From Grosmannia clavigera kw1407 (Eukaryota; Ascomycota; Sordariomycetes; Ophiostomatales; Ophiostomataceae), in NCBI RefSeq assembly GCF_000143105.1, contig NW_014040801.1, positions 2,982,559 through 3,046,558 of the forward strand: DNA of 64,000 nucleotides, read 5' to 3'. Positions within the stretch are counted from its first letter, which is position 1. Each line of letters begins with the position of its first letter. The translations under genes and the position numbers were made by a program. Positions 46,311-57,800 of this stretch are shown here, in pieces. Below the pieces are notes generated by a model. That model did not search any database, had not been told where the DNA came from, and saw only the letters and a list, made by a program, of their open reading frames with translations.

Positions 46311-47132
46311 ATGAGGCTTTCGAATGTCATTGCAGGCGCTACCGCCTGGTTCGCGACCGACGTCGCGGCGACAGCGCTGACCTACAAGGTCACGGCGAAC
46401 GAGAAGGCCTGCTTCTTCGCAGATGCTACTAACAAGGGCGAAAAGATCGCCTTCTACTTTGCGGTAAGTGCCGCGTGTAGCTCCCTTGCTGCGGTTTACG
46501 TCCGGATGCTGACTGCGCCTACGTATCTAGGTCCAATCTGGTGGTTCTTTCGACATCAACTATGAAGTGACGGGCCCTGCAGGTGGTGTCATTATCGAAG
46601 GCGAGAACGAGCGACAGGGCGACTTTGTCTTCACAGCCAACGAGCCCGGCGAGCACAAGTTTTGCTTCAACAACGAGATGAGCACATACACGGACAAATA
46701 CGTTGATTTTGAGATTTCCGTACGTGCCTTGCGTCGGTCCTCTTCCGTCCCCAGGCCACCGCTAACAGTACAGGTGGAAAACGAAGCTCGCGTCCAGCTG
46801 CCGTCTAAGCAGGGCAGCTCAGACGAACAGACCGGCAAGATCGCCGAGTCTGTGTTCAAACTGTCAGGCCAGCTCACGACCATCACGCGCAACCAGAAGT
46901 ACTTCCGCACGCGCGAGAACCGCAATTTCAGCACGGTCCGTAGCACCGAGAAGCGAATTATCAATTTCAGTCTCATCCAGTGCGGCCTTGTCGTTTGTAT
47001 GGGCGCATTGCAGGTGTTCGTTGTTCGCTTCTTCTTCCAAGTATGTCACAGTGCCGCCTTCCCCCACTTAGCCCCAGCATCGCGACGAAGTAACTAACAG
47101 AGACACAGGGTGCACGGAAAGGTTACGTATGA
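46311..47132 (+). CDS. p24/emp24-family cargo receptor (Erp-like, TMED)
   Basis: Type I protein of COPI/COPII vesicles that helps select secretory cargo. Four exons: 46311-46463, 46531-46719, 46774-47040 and 47109-47132; introns of 67, 54 and 68 nt; 210 residues. Signal peptide about 1-20. The GOLD domain contains the conserved disulfide cysteines (EKACFFAD and HKFCFNNEMS). A coiled-coil segment follows (LSGQLTTITRNQKYFRTREN), then one transmembrane helix (about 178-200). The cytosolic tail is FFQGARKGYV, with the FF-type COPII signal. Phase and tail strongly support all junctions. I do not assign it to one yeast ERP number. Confidence 0.93.
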
Positions 47133-47670
47133 TCGAATTGGAGAACGCAACACGGGAGGGGGCTTAGGTACACATGGCAGTAATGGACGGCATGCAAGGC
47201 GTACGGCACCAGCTGGCGGGTTCTGGATTCGGTCTGTTCAAACTGCCGCCACGAAGGATAGTGGATTCTCGGAGCCCTTTTCGCGGTCTGGGGAGAAAAG
47301 TGGAGGGATGTTGTATAAAAGACGTATGTATCATGCACCGAACAGAGAATATGACCATCTTAACTGCTTGGCTGTTCATAGAGAACTTTGTATCTCCTGT
47401 AAGGGTCACGTGAATATGAACGAGCGCAAAGACGGGCGTTGATCGACGTAGTCCGTAGCTTCGGTGGAACTAACCAAATGCGCTTATAAACGATCACGTG
47501 ATTATATGGAAGTGGACCCACTGGCACGTAGGTTGGACTTTTTAATGGCTGGATTTTCGACTGTTCTTTCGACGCCACAAATAGCGACTGCGGCATCCTG
47601 GAATCACCACGAGCGAGCCAGAATCTCGCGACACTGCACAGGAACGACGGCGGCAGACGAAAGATCGACG
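47133..47670. other. Intergenic between p24 and prp45
   Basis: No gene seen. Two GTCACGTGA/TCACGTGA-type palindromes (about 47405 and 47495) are E-box-like CACGTG sites upstream of prp45. Confidence 0.5.
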
Positions 47671-49760
47671 ATGTCTTCAATCGCGGCGTCACTGGCGCAG
47701 GCGCTACCGAAGCCCAAATACTCGGGCGAGGAAGAGGAGCTGCCTTCACGAGCCGTGCCTCGTGGACCGCGTATCGTCAGCGCCAGCGAACTGGACGAGA
47801 CACAAGTTGTTGTCAAGGTTTGCGCGTCTCCGGCCGATGCTTCCTGTGATGTTGAGAGAGTAAAGCTGACCTCTTTGCAGAGGGCCGGGCCGCCAGCATA
47901 CGGGAGGCGAGCAGGATGGAGGCCGCGCGAGGCAGAGGATTTTGGGGATGGAGGTGCCTTTCCGGTCAGTACGCGATGGAGGACACAAATGACTCGAGGT
48001 GGCTAACATTTCTGCCGGGCTTTAGGAGATTCTCTTTGCACAATACCCGCTGGGCATGGGTCGGACGGAGAAGACGAAGAACAACGCACTCGCCGTGCAG
48101 GTGGACGGGGACGGCAAAATCAAATACGACGCGATCGCACGGCAGGGCCACACAGAAGGACGGGTGATCCACACGTCCTTTAAGGACCTGATTCCGCTGC
48201 GGCAGCGAGCGGAGGCCGGCGACATCAATCTCGAGCGGCCAAGCCAGGAGGAGGTCGAGGCGACGGCAGAGCGGACGAGGAACGCGCTGGCAAAGCTCGT
48301 GAACGGCGCGGTGGCGGCACAGAAACCCAAGACGCTGGCAGCTATGGGGGAGCGAAAAGAGGCCACGTATGTGCGATACACGCCAGCATCGCAAATGGGC
48401 GACACCTCACAGAAGGCCGATCGGGTGATGAAGATTGTTGAGCGGCAACGGGTATGTTTTGCTTTCGAAGGGAACCGCCTCACACGCACATCTGCTAACT
48501 CTGTTATCAGGATCCTATGGAGCCCCCCAAGTTCAAGCACAAAAAGATTCCGCGCGGTCGTAAGTCTTCAGTCAGATGCGTCTACCAATGTATCGTTGCT
48601 AATTGTCCGTCTCAACAGCCCCGAGTCCTCCACCGCCGGTGATGCACAGTCCGCCTCGCAAATTAACGGCGGCCGATCAGGAAGCCTGGAAGATTCCACG
48701 TGAGTCCGAGGACGTCCGCATGCCTCCTTGAGACAAATCTAATGTGGTTGTTGCAGCACCCATTTCCAACTGGAAGAACCCCAAGGGATTCACCGTTCCG
48801 CTGGACAAGCGGTTAGCGGCAGCCGGTAAGGGCTTGGAAGATGTCACGATCAACGACAAATTTGCACAGTTTTCGGAGGCGTTGTTTGTGGCAGACCGAC
48901 ACGCGCGTGAGGAAGTGCGGCAGCGGGCACTGATGCAGCAGCGGCTGGCAGAGAAGGAGAAGCTGCAGAAAGAAGAGCAGTTGCGGCAGCAGGCGCAGCT
49001 GGCACGAGAGGAGCGGGCAAAGGCGATGGCACCACGGCGAAACGGCGGTGGACGAAGGCGATCGCGGTCACGGTCGGGCAGCTACAGCCGGTCCGAGTCA
49101 GACTCGAGATCTGGATCAGATTCCGGCACAGACAGCGAGGAAGATGCGGTGCGCGAGCGTGAAGAGGCACGGCAGGAACGGCGACGCGACGAAGAGCGGA
49201 AGCTGCGGCAGTCTCGGATGGGTGCTGAGCGACGGATGCAGGTGTTAGCACGGGAGCAGAACCGGGACATATCGGAGAAGGTGGCCCTAGGACTGGCGAA
49301 GCCGACGGCGTCCAAGGAGGGCATGTATGACTCGCGGCTCTTCAACCAGACGAGCGGATTCGACAGCGGCATCAACGAGGACAACCCATACGACAAGCCG
49401 CTGTTTGCGGCGCAGGACGCCATCAGCAGCATCTACCGGGTGCGGACGCAGGCGGGCGACGAGGACGACGAGGACGCGGCGGCGGGCGATGCGGAGATGG
49501 CCAAGATCCAAAAGACGAGCCGTTTTGGCGAGGCACTGGGCCGCGGCACATTCAAGGGGGCGCGCGAGGTGGAAGCGCGTGAGGGCCCGGTACAGTTCGA
49601 GAAGGAGGTCGCTGCACCGAGCGGAGCGGATCCGTTTAATGTCGACAAATTCCTGTCAGAGGTGGAGCAGAGCTCGGCCGGAAAGCGTGGTTACGGACTG
49701 CAAGAGGAGGGTGGATCACGGCAGTCGAAGCGGGCTCGTGTGGACGAGGACGAAGATTGA
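47671..49760 (+). CDS. prp45: Prp45/SKIP (SNW-domain spliceosome protein)
   Basis: Component of the NineTeen-related spliceosome core, also a transcription co-regulator in animals. Six exons: 47671-47817, 47881-47964, 48026-48451, 48511-48559, 48619-48699 and 48757-49760; 596 residues. The SNW domain has FGDGGAFPEILFAQYPLGMG, KIKYDAIARQGH, the Pro run PPSPPPPVMHSPPRKLT and the signature SNWKNPKGFTVPLDKR (266-281). After it come a coiled coil, an RS-like stretch (RRRSRSRSGSYSRSESDSRS), and LFNQTSGFDSGINEDNPYDKPLF near the end. All five introns are 53-63 nt and keep frame. Fittingly, the gene for a splicing factor is among the more intron-rich in this window. Confidence 0.95.
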
Positions 49761-52109
49761 AAGGGAAGACGTGCGAGAAGTGCGAGAAGACGGAGTCTGG
49801 ATACATACAAATGGGGGTTTGTGCCTGCTGTTGCTAATGTTTGCTCTTTGGGGCTGTGTTTCTATCTTGTTTTCTCTGCTTGATTCTTGCGATCATCCGT
49901 CCTTTTGGTCGGCAGCATGGTTTAGGGCACACTGAGCATATGAGTGTGCAGAATATACAAGGGAGCAATGGATGTTCTTACGAAGCCAGCAGAAGAGTGG
50001 CATAGCTGATCAGTATACCATATCAACTTGCCAGCCAATTAGAGACACAGGATATTAGCCCCTTTCTTCGTCCCAACTATGTCTGGAGTTGCTCCTGTTT
50101 GCCAGTATATTTGGACGTGTACAGCGATTAGTCCCAAGCAGCCGGTGGCCATTTCCGCTCTGTGTATTCCGTACGTAGTGTTGTTTAGACCCACAAGATT
50201 GTTCCTGATGCCACGTCAACGACTACTCGGCGTCGACGCGTGGCAGAGGTATCTGAAACGGATTTGCAGATTTAGGATGAACCAGTGGCTCTTCTTCTTA
50301 CACTCCCTTATAAGGCTTTGAAGAAGTGCGGCCGTTGGTCCAGGCCCAAAACGATTGTCAGTCAGCAGACCCCAACAACCTCTGTTCGTGCCAGCCCTTA
50401 CTTCATCTACGATCCATACAGAGCCTTGGCAAGAACATCGTGCCCTCTTTCTGTCCTCACAAACCCGCCGACTGTGTTGAAGGATATGATTAGTCAGCTA
50501 ACAGAAGCAAAATGATGACAATCGGCAGGGGGCCGCATGTAAGTCGCCCCCGCGAGACGGCCGCATGCTAAATATTCCCTGAGCAGCAGCTGGAGCGCGC
50601 AGGCTCTCAGATCTAGTATGTGAGTGCCAGAGTCAGAAAACTGGCTTGTCTTAAAGCTTGCCGACGACGACAAAGCCGGAGTCGACCAGTCGCTGGATAG
50701 TGTCTGTATTCTTGGACCGAACGGAGTGTAGCGAGGCGTAAGCGCCCGAGGAGGCACCAATGATATATTTTATGCCGATTCTGGGACCTGCATAAGGCTG
50801 CAGCTCCGTCTTTGTATATGCAAGCCGCGACTTTTTAAAAGCCGTAGGCAGAGGCATTGACGGCTGGACTCTGGCCACAGATCTCCTGTGTCATGGATGA
50901 TATGCTCTGCCACGAGAAAATGCAACACGACGGCACTCATGGGCCGTTTTGGTCTGTCTGAACTGTGGCCCCTGAGCACCAGGAAGGACCGAGATCAGAC
51001 ATCGTCAGCTCTGGCAAAGTCCTCTACTTGAGGCTCGGACCGTACGGCAATATCGTTGCACAAACAAGGGTCAAAATGGTGATAACTTCGATAGCTTGAC
51101 CGGCATTAAAGCCGCATCTATCTCAGAACACACTGTCGAACGGTCTTGAGGGCGGAGTCGGACAATATGAACATAAGAGTAAAGAAGACATCCACATCTC
51201 ACTGTGGCTGATTTCGGCAAGAACATTGCGCAGATGCTTTCCAGTCGCCTGGTTACCTCTGACAACGCTAAGCTCAAGAGTGCTACGACATTCTTCCAGC
51301 ATATATCCAGCATATTTCCGGCGGGGTTTAGCGTCGTATAAGTCATCACACGGAGTATTTATAGATCTGGTCAGGTTCCGAGTGCTCCCAAGTCGTCAAA
51401 GGTCCGTGTACCCAGGAGTGGCGACACATGTACTCCGTAACGCCATACGTTCTGGTTCGGTATCATCCAAGCATCAGAAACCCGAGTCAATTCAACGGTT
51501 CGGGATGTCATGTCCTTTCTAGGATCGCAGAGCGAGCTATAACATGAGTGCAACTGTGAGGCCGTATAGAAACGGCTGGTGTCGTCGATGACTGTCCAAT
51601 AGAGAAAGCAGGCGAGTCCTCGTCGCCAGACTTTGGGAAGGAGCGATCAGACGTTGTTTTTCGCCCTTTCCTCCTTGAGAGCGGTGGGGCTGCTCATATC
51701 TTACTTAGCTCAAGGCTGCTTCAGGTAATACAGCCCGTTGGTATTTCGTACAGGTTTTGGAAGCCATCGCCACCTGCGAGAGACCTGAGATACAAAGCCC
51801 GCAGTAGTTGGCCGAGCCTAGAATCGCCATGCGTTGCCTGCCCTCGACAGCCACGCTACAGTGCGCCAGACTCGGCTCGGCTCCACTACAACCCGCGACG
51901 CAAGACTAGAGTCGAGACACGAGATGTTGCTATAAGTGAGCCGCGTGTCCTTGTGGATGCAGCTATTGCCTTTTTTCGCATTCTCTTATCTTCGAGGTAA
52001 TCTACCGCAACAGTCGTTTCGAAACAGCAGCTTCTGCTCGTCCGCTCGCTCAGACGTTCTTTGCTTCCATCTCTCGTCCCCGATTTCGTTTATCTGATCG
52101 GCAGCCTCA
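49761..52109. other. Gene-poor 2.3 kb region with a decayed amidase fragment
   Basis: Lower G+C by eye and frequent stops in all frames. The only recognisable content is the amidase-like relic at about 50600-50960 (minus strand). A second suspicious fragment, on the plus strand at about 51201-51341, reads VADFGKNIAQMLSSRLVTSD and so on without a start or family match. Nothing else is supported. Confidence 0.55.
50600..50960 (-). pseudogene. Relic of an amidase-signature family gene
   Basis: On the minus strand, one frame reads SRLAYTKTELQPYAGPRIGI then a region ending DTIQRLVDSGFVVVGK (50846-50654). This resembles the start of the amidase signature domain in fungal amidases, where (R/G)IGIKD...APAIQRLxDxGAxxVGKTKxS is expected. 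The frame then hits TAA at VVVGKL-stop, while KTSQFSDSGTH continues in another frame, implying a frameshift or small deletion. The catalytic Ser-cisSer-Lys block downstream is not recognisable: the Lys of VGK is present, but the Gly/Ser-rich loop is missing. No intact start. Identification is by memory of family motifs, hence moderate confidence. Confidence 0.5.
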
Positions 52110-53411
52110 ATGGACGCCTACAGAGGCTACAGTGCGCCGTGGTGGGATGTACGATTCTGGTCGAACAAGATATGGGCCGCGCTGGTCGGAGGCCTTGTCG
52201 TGATCATTGTCATTGTCGTCCCGGTCGCCGTGGTCGAATCTCGCAAACACAGCAAGTCGGCCTACCCAACGTACAGCAAGATCAACTACACCCTCTCAGA
52301 CACATGTAAGCAGTCGCTACCACCTTTCTCTCGTCGACGTCACTGCTGACACGACAAGACTCGGACGAGAACTTTTTTGACAAGTTCGACTATTTCAGCG
52401 GATACGATCCTGCCAATGGCTTTGTCCATTATGTGCCTCAGGGTACGGCCGAAAGCCTGGTACGTGAATTCCAGATGCCGCCGTACAGCCACACAGACCT
52501 GACTTTCCCCCCTATCTAGAACCTCACGAGCGCCTCGACGTCTGCGGCTGTCGTCCGTGTCGACACGTCTGTCGGGAACACGTCGTCTCCGGATGCCCCG
52601 ACTGGCCGCTTCTCCGTCCGGCTCACGTCCAAGACCCAGTACGACAGCGGGCTCTTCATCTTTGATATCAAGCACACACCCTATGGCTGTGGCACGTGGC
52701 CAGCATTGTGGCTGTCCGAGTATGTACCTTTTTGGTCTTTTTCTTCTTTCCTTCTTCCCTTCTTCCAATCTTCCCTCCGCTGACACGACAAGCCCAAACA
52801 ACTGGCCCGACAACGGCGAGATCGACATCATGGAGGCTGTCAACCAGGGCACGTCCGGCAACCAGGTTACGCTGCACACCACCGACGACTGCACGATGAA
52901 GTCGGTTGAGCGCATCATGTCCGGCACCGTCGACCAGGCCGACTGCCACAACACGACCAACGAAAACGCCGGCTGCGGCGTCACCGGCAAGAACTCCACG
53001 TACGGCCCGTCGTTTAACGACGCTGGCGGCGGCATCATGGCTGTCGAGTGGCGCGATGCCGGTATCCGCGTATGGCAGTTTGACTCTGATGCTGTGCCCT
53101 CGGACATCAGCAACGACGCGCCCGACCCGAGCACGTGGGGGACTGCTCTGGCCGACTTCCCCGACACCAAGTGCAGCATCAGCAGCCACTTCCGGAACGC
53201 GAGCATCATCGCCAACATCGACCTGTGTGGAGCGCTGGGTGAGGCCAAGTACGCCTCGTCAGGCTGCCCGAACAACTGTGTTGGTAGCCACACGTGTGTC
53301 GGTGGCTACACGCCCACAAACTGCACCGATTACGTGGCCAACTATCCGAATGCGTTCAAGGATGCATACTGGGAGTTTGGCACCTTTAAGGTCTTCCAGG
53401 CGAGCTCATAG
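52110..53411 (+). CDS. GH16 beta-glucanase-type glycosidase with N-terminal membrane anchor
   Basis: Probable endo-1,3(4)-beta-glucanase or wall transglycosidase. Four exons: 52110-52305, 52359-52459, 52520-52719 and 52793-53411; introns 53, 60 and 73 nt; 371 residues. A transmembrane segment at about 24-44 (WAALVGGLVVIIVIVVPVAVV) follows a short cytosolic N-terminus, so topology is probably type II with an extracellular catalytic domain. The GH16 core contains DSGLFIFDIKHTPYGCGTWP and the catalytic motif GEIDIMEAV (Glu175 nucleophile, Asp177, Glu180 acid/base). About ten cysteines and many NxS/T sites fit a secreted domain. Introns 1 and 3 share an identical 3' end. Confidence 0.92.
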
Positions 53412-53659
53412 GCCTGCTGGAGCTGTATTGTCTGTCTGATCTGTCTGTTCTGTTTGATTTCTCCTGTTAGGCCACAACATTGTCCGAGTTTGATATACCA
53501 CCGTCGATCAAGAGAAGAGTTTTGATTTGTTATATGATTCCCGTCTATGCCAAGAAAACGCCCCATCCAGCTTTGAGTTTCAATGTGAAATGACCAACCC
53601 GCTTCTATGTGTGATTGTATGGCTCTGCACATGAAATTATATACATACATCATCGACCC

Positions 53660-54526
53660 CTAGTCATCGCTCGGCGGCATCCGCATGTACGCGTCAATGG
53701 CTGCCGAAAAAGCCGCGAAACCGGCGCAGCCGATCGCCGCCGCCTGCGGACCACCGTTGCGTGCCAGGATCGCGCCCGTCAGACAGCCGGCCGCCACGCC
53801 GTTGCCCATGTCGTTCTTGGCCCGCAGACCCTCGATGCCGCACTCGATGCCGGAGAAGAGCGCGCCGACCTTGCCAAAGTTCTTGGCCGTCGAGTAGCTG
53901 CGCGAGCCCATGTCGCGGAAGCCGTAGGCTAGCTGCTGGCGTAGTGGCAGAGACGAGATCGTCTCGGGCGTGAGCACGGCTGCTGGTGCCGCCTTGGGCA
54001 GCGCCTTTGCTGTCACTGTTGCTGCCGTCGATGTTGTTGTCGATGCCGTCGTCGCTGCCGTAGATACAACTGCTCCTGGTACGGCTGGCTTCCCTGCTGC
54101 CACTGCTGCTCCTGCAGCTCCAGTAGAACCTGCTGCTGCTGCTGTCCCAGTAGCTGCCACAGCTCCCGCTGCTGGCGTGGGTGTCGGCACTGCCGTGTGG
54201 TAGGGCGTGTCATACGACATCTACGGCACTGGTAAGAATGCACCCCAGCTTCAAAACCCGCTCCTGACGACGTACTGATGCCATGAACATGCCAAATATA
54301 CCACCAAGACCAAATCCAGCCACACCAGACATGGCCGTCTTAGCAAAGCACGACTCCATCAGCGCTTGGACCTGTTCGTGCAAACACAGTCAGACCAACA
54401 CATCCAAATCATAAACATCAAGCTCTCTACCCGGATCGCAGCATCTTGTCTCACCCTCTTGACATTGGGGTCGTCCGCACCGTTTGGCCCGCCCCCAGTC
54501 GGAAGGCCCGCCCCTGGGAAGTTCAT
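53660..54526 (-). CDS. tim22: Tim22, channel subunit of the mitochondrial carrier translocase
   Basis: Inserts metabolite carriers into the inner membrane. Three exons: 54526-54455, 54371-54276 and 54220-53660; introns 83 and 55 nt; 242 residues. The first helix region is QALMESCFAKTAMSGVAGFGLGGIFGMFMASMSYDTPY, completed across the second junction. After an extended insert come QQLAYGFRDMGSRSYSTAKNFG, FSGIECGIEGLRAKND and GCLTGAILARNGGPQAAAIGCAGFAAFSAAID, the typical Tim22 core with its conserved cysteines. The insert (about residues 66-125) is nearly all Ala, Thr, Pro, Gly and Val, making the protein some 50 residues longer than usual. The ATG choice (MNFPGAG) is supported by a family-like start. 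Confidence 0.93.
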
Positions 54527-54864
54527 GTCGCAAACGAGAGGCGTACAAATGTCGAAATGACAGAGGCGACCTGAAAAAGAAGAAAAGGCCGAGACAGGAT
54601 CGAGCGAATCTTCTGCGTTGCTGTGACCCTCAGTACAGCTAGTTGTATGGACTGGTCTTCCTTCACTGCGACAAAAGTCTTATCGACTTGTTATTTCTGC
54701 CGCAGCTCACCGCCCAAACTATCGCCTTCGACGCCGCCGAGGCATCATTGAAATGCAAGCATCGCGGAATATACAGCACATGGGCTCCAACTGTATTTAC
54801 TGGTACTTTGTGCTAAGAGATGGCCTTTTCCCCCATCCTACACCCTGTATTCACCAACCGCCGT
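54527..54864. other. Short intergenic region tim22 / ubp15
   Basis: About 340 bases between two minus-strand genes. It must hold the tim22 promoter and the ubp15 3' UTR. No gene seen. Confidence 0.5.
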
Positions 54865-57800
54865 TTAGTGCAAAAACAAATCCTCGATCCCGTTACGCAG
54901 GCCTCTTGATCTATCAACATGGTCAAGCCCCAAAAAGTCGTCCTCATGGTTCGTGAGATCCCATAGAATGTCATCTATAACATGTTAGAACTCGGCCGCT
55001 CTCGCGTAAAAGAAATTGTGCAAGCTCACCATCTTCCAAATATTGTGGCTTGGAATAGGGCATCCGCCGCACGAGAGCAAACTTGATCTTCTCAAAGCTC
55101 TTGCCCTTGAACCCAGTCCGTATTTCGAGTCTCTTCTTAGTCTCAGAAAACGGCTCACCCTAGACATAAGTTAGCTTTGGCCAGTGCTGAACCACTCATC
55201 CGCTCCTGGGCTCTGATCAGACGTACCTCCTTGAGCAAAAACCGGAACGGAATGCCGTGAACCTTGCTCGGGTCGTTGTGAAATTGGAACACCTGTATAG
55301 TCTGCGCATCCTCGGCCGCCTCGACCTCCTCTTTCGGGATTCGTTCCGCTACAATCTGCGAGTAGTCGTTCAGACTCACAACCGGGTAGTCTCGGGAGAG
55401 GTCGCGAGAGAACTTCATGCCGCTTGTCTCATAGACGCGGATCTTTCCACCTTCCGCCTCGCTCGCGATTTTGGCTTTTCGGACGAGCGCCTCAATGAGG
55501 TCCTCAATCGTGCAATTCTTGCTGACGAAGAGATCAAATGTTTCCTGTAGTACAACGGAACGTTAGCGTCTTCCCGGCCATGGATAATTCGAATTTGGAC
55601 TTACGTCTTTTGTGATGCCCTCGCTCAGAAGGATAAGCCTAATACCCTTCTTCGTTTCCAGCTCGGCTAGGCTCATCTCGAGAACCTCAAAGTAGAGAGC
55701 GTCTGTCTTCTGAGAAGTGCCCAGGGAGGCGTAGCCCTGCGGAGTAAGAATGGTGTTGAGATTTTGGGCAACGCTGCGCTTGACAACTGTTCTTGGAGTT
55801 CCCGACGCGTTGCTGTTCACAGTGTAGAAACGCAGGTGTGTTGGGTCGACTTGGAGTTGGTTCCCGACCCGCTCTGATAGCTGGTCGTACGTCATACGGA
55901 TGTTCAGCATGAGGGCGAACGGACCATATGCTTCTGTATCACACCGTGTAGGATGAGGCATGAAGTGGACTTGTCGCTTGTTAAGCAGGAACTCATAGTA
56001 TCCCTTGGCATCGGCGAACCAGTCCCATTTCTTGACACTGAAACAAGTGAGTTAGTAAGAGAGTCCCAGAACAGGTGTGAAATGCACATACACGCTGGAG
56101 GACTTGTCCCCTGTCGATGATTTATCACTGGTAATCTTATCCAGGAAATGACCCGACGGTTTCCGGTCCAGCTGGCGTTGAAAGCAGATGATGTCTCCAT
56201 CTTGCAGCTCTGCAGCCTTCAGGGTCTGCTTCAGCTTCAAAGACTCGATCATGTTCGGTTTGATCTCCTGTATGTGATATCAGCCAACACCGCTCTCAAT
56301 GCATTTATTGCAGCAAGCGAAAAGACGACTTACCTCCCAAAGCAAAATCTTCTCACCATCCGACAGCTTGTCACCCCATCCCATCTTCTTCATGATCAGG
56401 GGAAGCAGCTCCTCCACCTTCTTTTCCTTGTTCATGTAGACATGCCCGACACCGCTGATTGTCTGCTCCTCAACGTTGAAATATTTGAGGAAGATGAAGA
56501 TGAGGTCGTTCCTAACCACCTGCCCGTTAGGCTGACTCTGGAAGGTGGGCCAAATGGGCTCGCCATCAGGTCCAACCTCGTCCGCCACCTCAGCCCATAC
56601 GCGGAGCATGTTGTCTCTGTGAGAAGCTATGCGCGTATACGTCTCCTCGACAGTCAAGTGCACATCCATGATTGGCTGATCTGGCCGGATCGTTTTGTTT
56701 TGGCGATTGACCATTAGCCATAACCTCACTTTCTTGGGATTCTCGCTCATATCCGACGCGATACCAGCAATGGCCTCCTGGATCGTTGTCGTACGCAATA
56801 TCCTGTAAACTCTAGGGGCAGCAGGGTCTGAGTCGGGGATGGCGTCGAAGTTGGTCAGGTCGAATCCGGAGTGACCGCGGAACGTGTCGGTTGAGATGAC
56901 CTTCATGCCAATGTACAGGTGCTGTTCGTCGCGCTCCTTGCGCTTGGCCTCGCGCGCTGCAGCCTCCTCGAGGAAGCGGTTTTCTACCAATGTCAGTACT
57001 CACCAACCCCGACTGGCAGGCAGCTGTGAATGATGCAGAAGGAGAAGACGTACGGATGTGGCTGGGAATATCGGTTTCGGTAACGGGAGTCAAGACATTA
57101 TCGACCCGCGATTGGCGAATGTACACCAACATGTAAGCGCTGTTTGGACGCATAACAGGCGACTTTTTGTTCGTACCAGGGCGCACGTATGGGTTTTGTA
57201 GGGGCGGGTAGGCACCGCCATAGTTCTCCTCTAGGACTTCTCGCTTCGTAGCTTTTGTCACCTTCTCGTCGTCATACCTGTAGAACCACCCGTCCTTCTT
57301 CGGCTTCAGGTATGCGTAGTAGTGACCGGCGTCTAAGTCTCCACTATGCACGAGAACACCGTGAAGCTGGTACACCCACGATTCAGAGCGGTCGGCGTCC
57401 TTGGCTAGGAAGGGTTCCACGTCGAAGAATTCGGGGAACTCGTGTCGGTCGTTGACCTTGATCGGCGCGTCTTTGTAGTAGTCGTACAGGAAGCGTTTCA
57501 GTTGCAGATGCAGGACATCAGGAAAACTCTGGAAGATGACGCCCTTGTTGGCGTCCTGCAGCTTGTGCTTGTCGCCGGCGAAGTACTTGTTGTCGCCGTC
57601 CATTCTCTCAACGTTGATGTAGTCCTCGAAGCTCGCCTGCAGATCCTTGTTCCCCGTGACATTTAGCTGGATGTCCCAGAAATCCTCGATGCGACTAGAC
57701 TCATATTTGACGTTGATGCAGGAGATGTACGTCTTGACCTTGCCACAGAAGATCTTGGCGAGGAAGTTTTCGCCAGCCGTACCCTTCATCTTCTCCTCCA

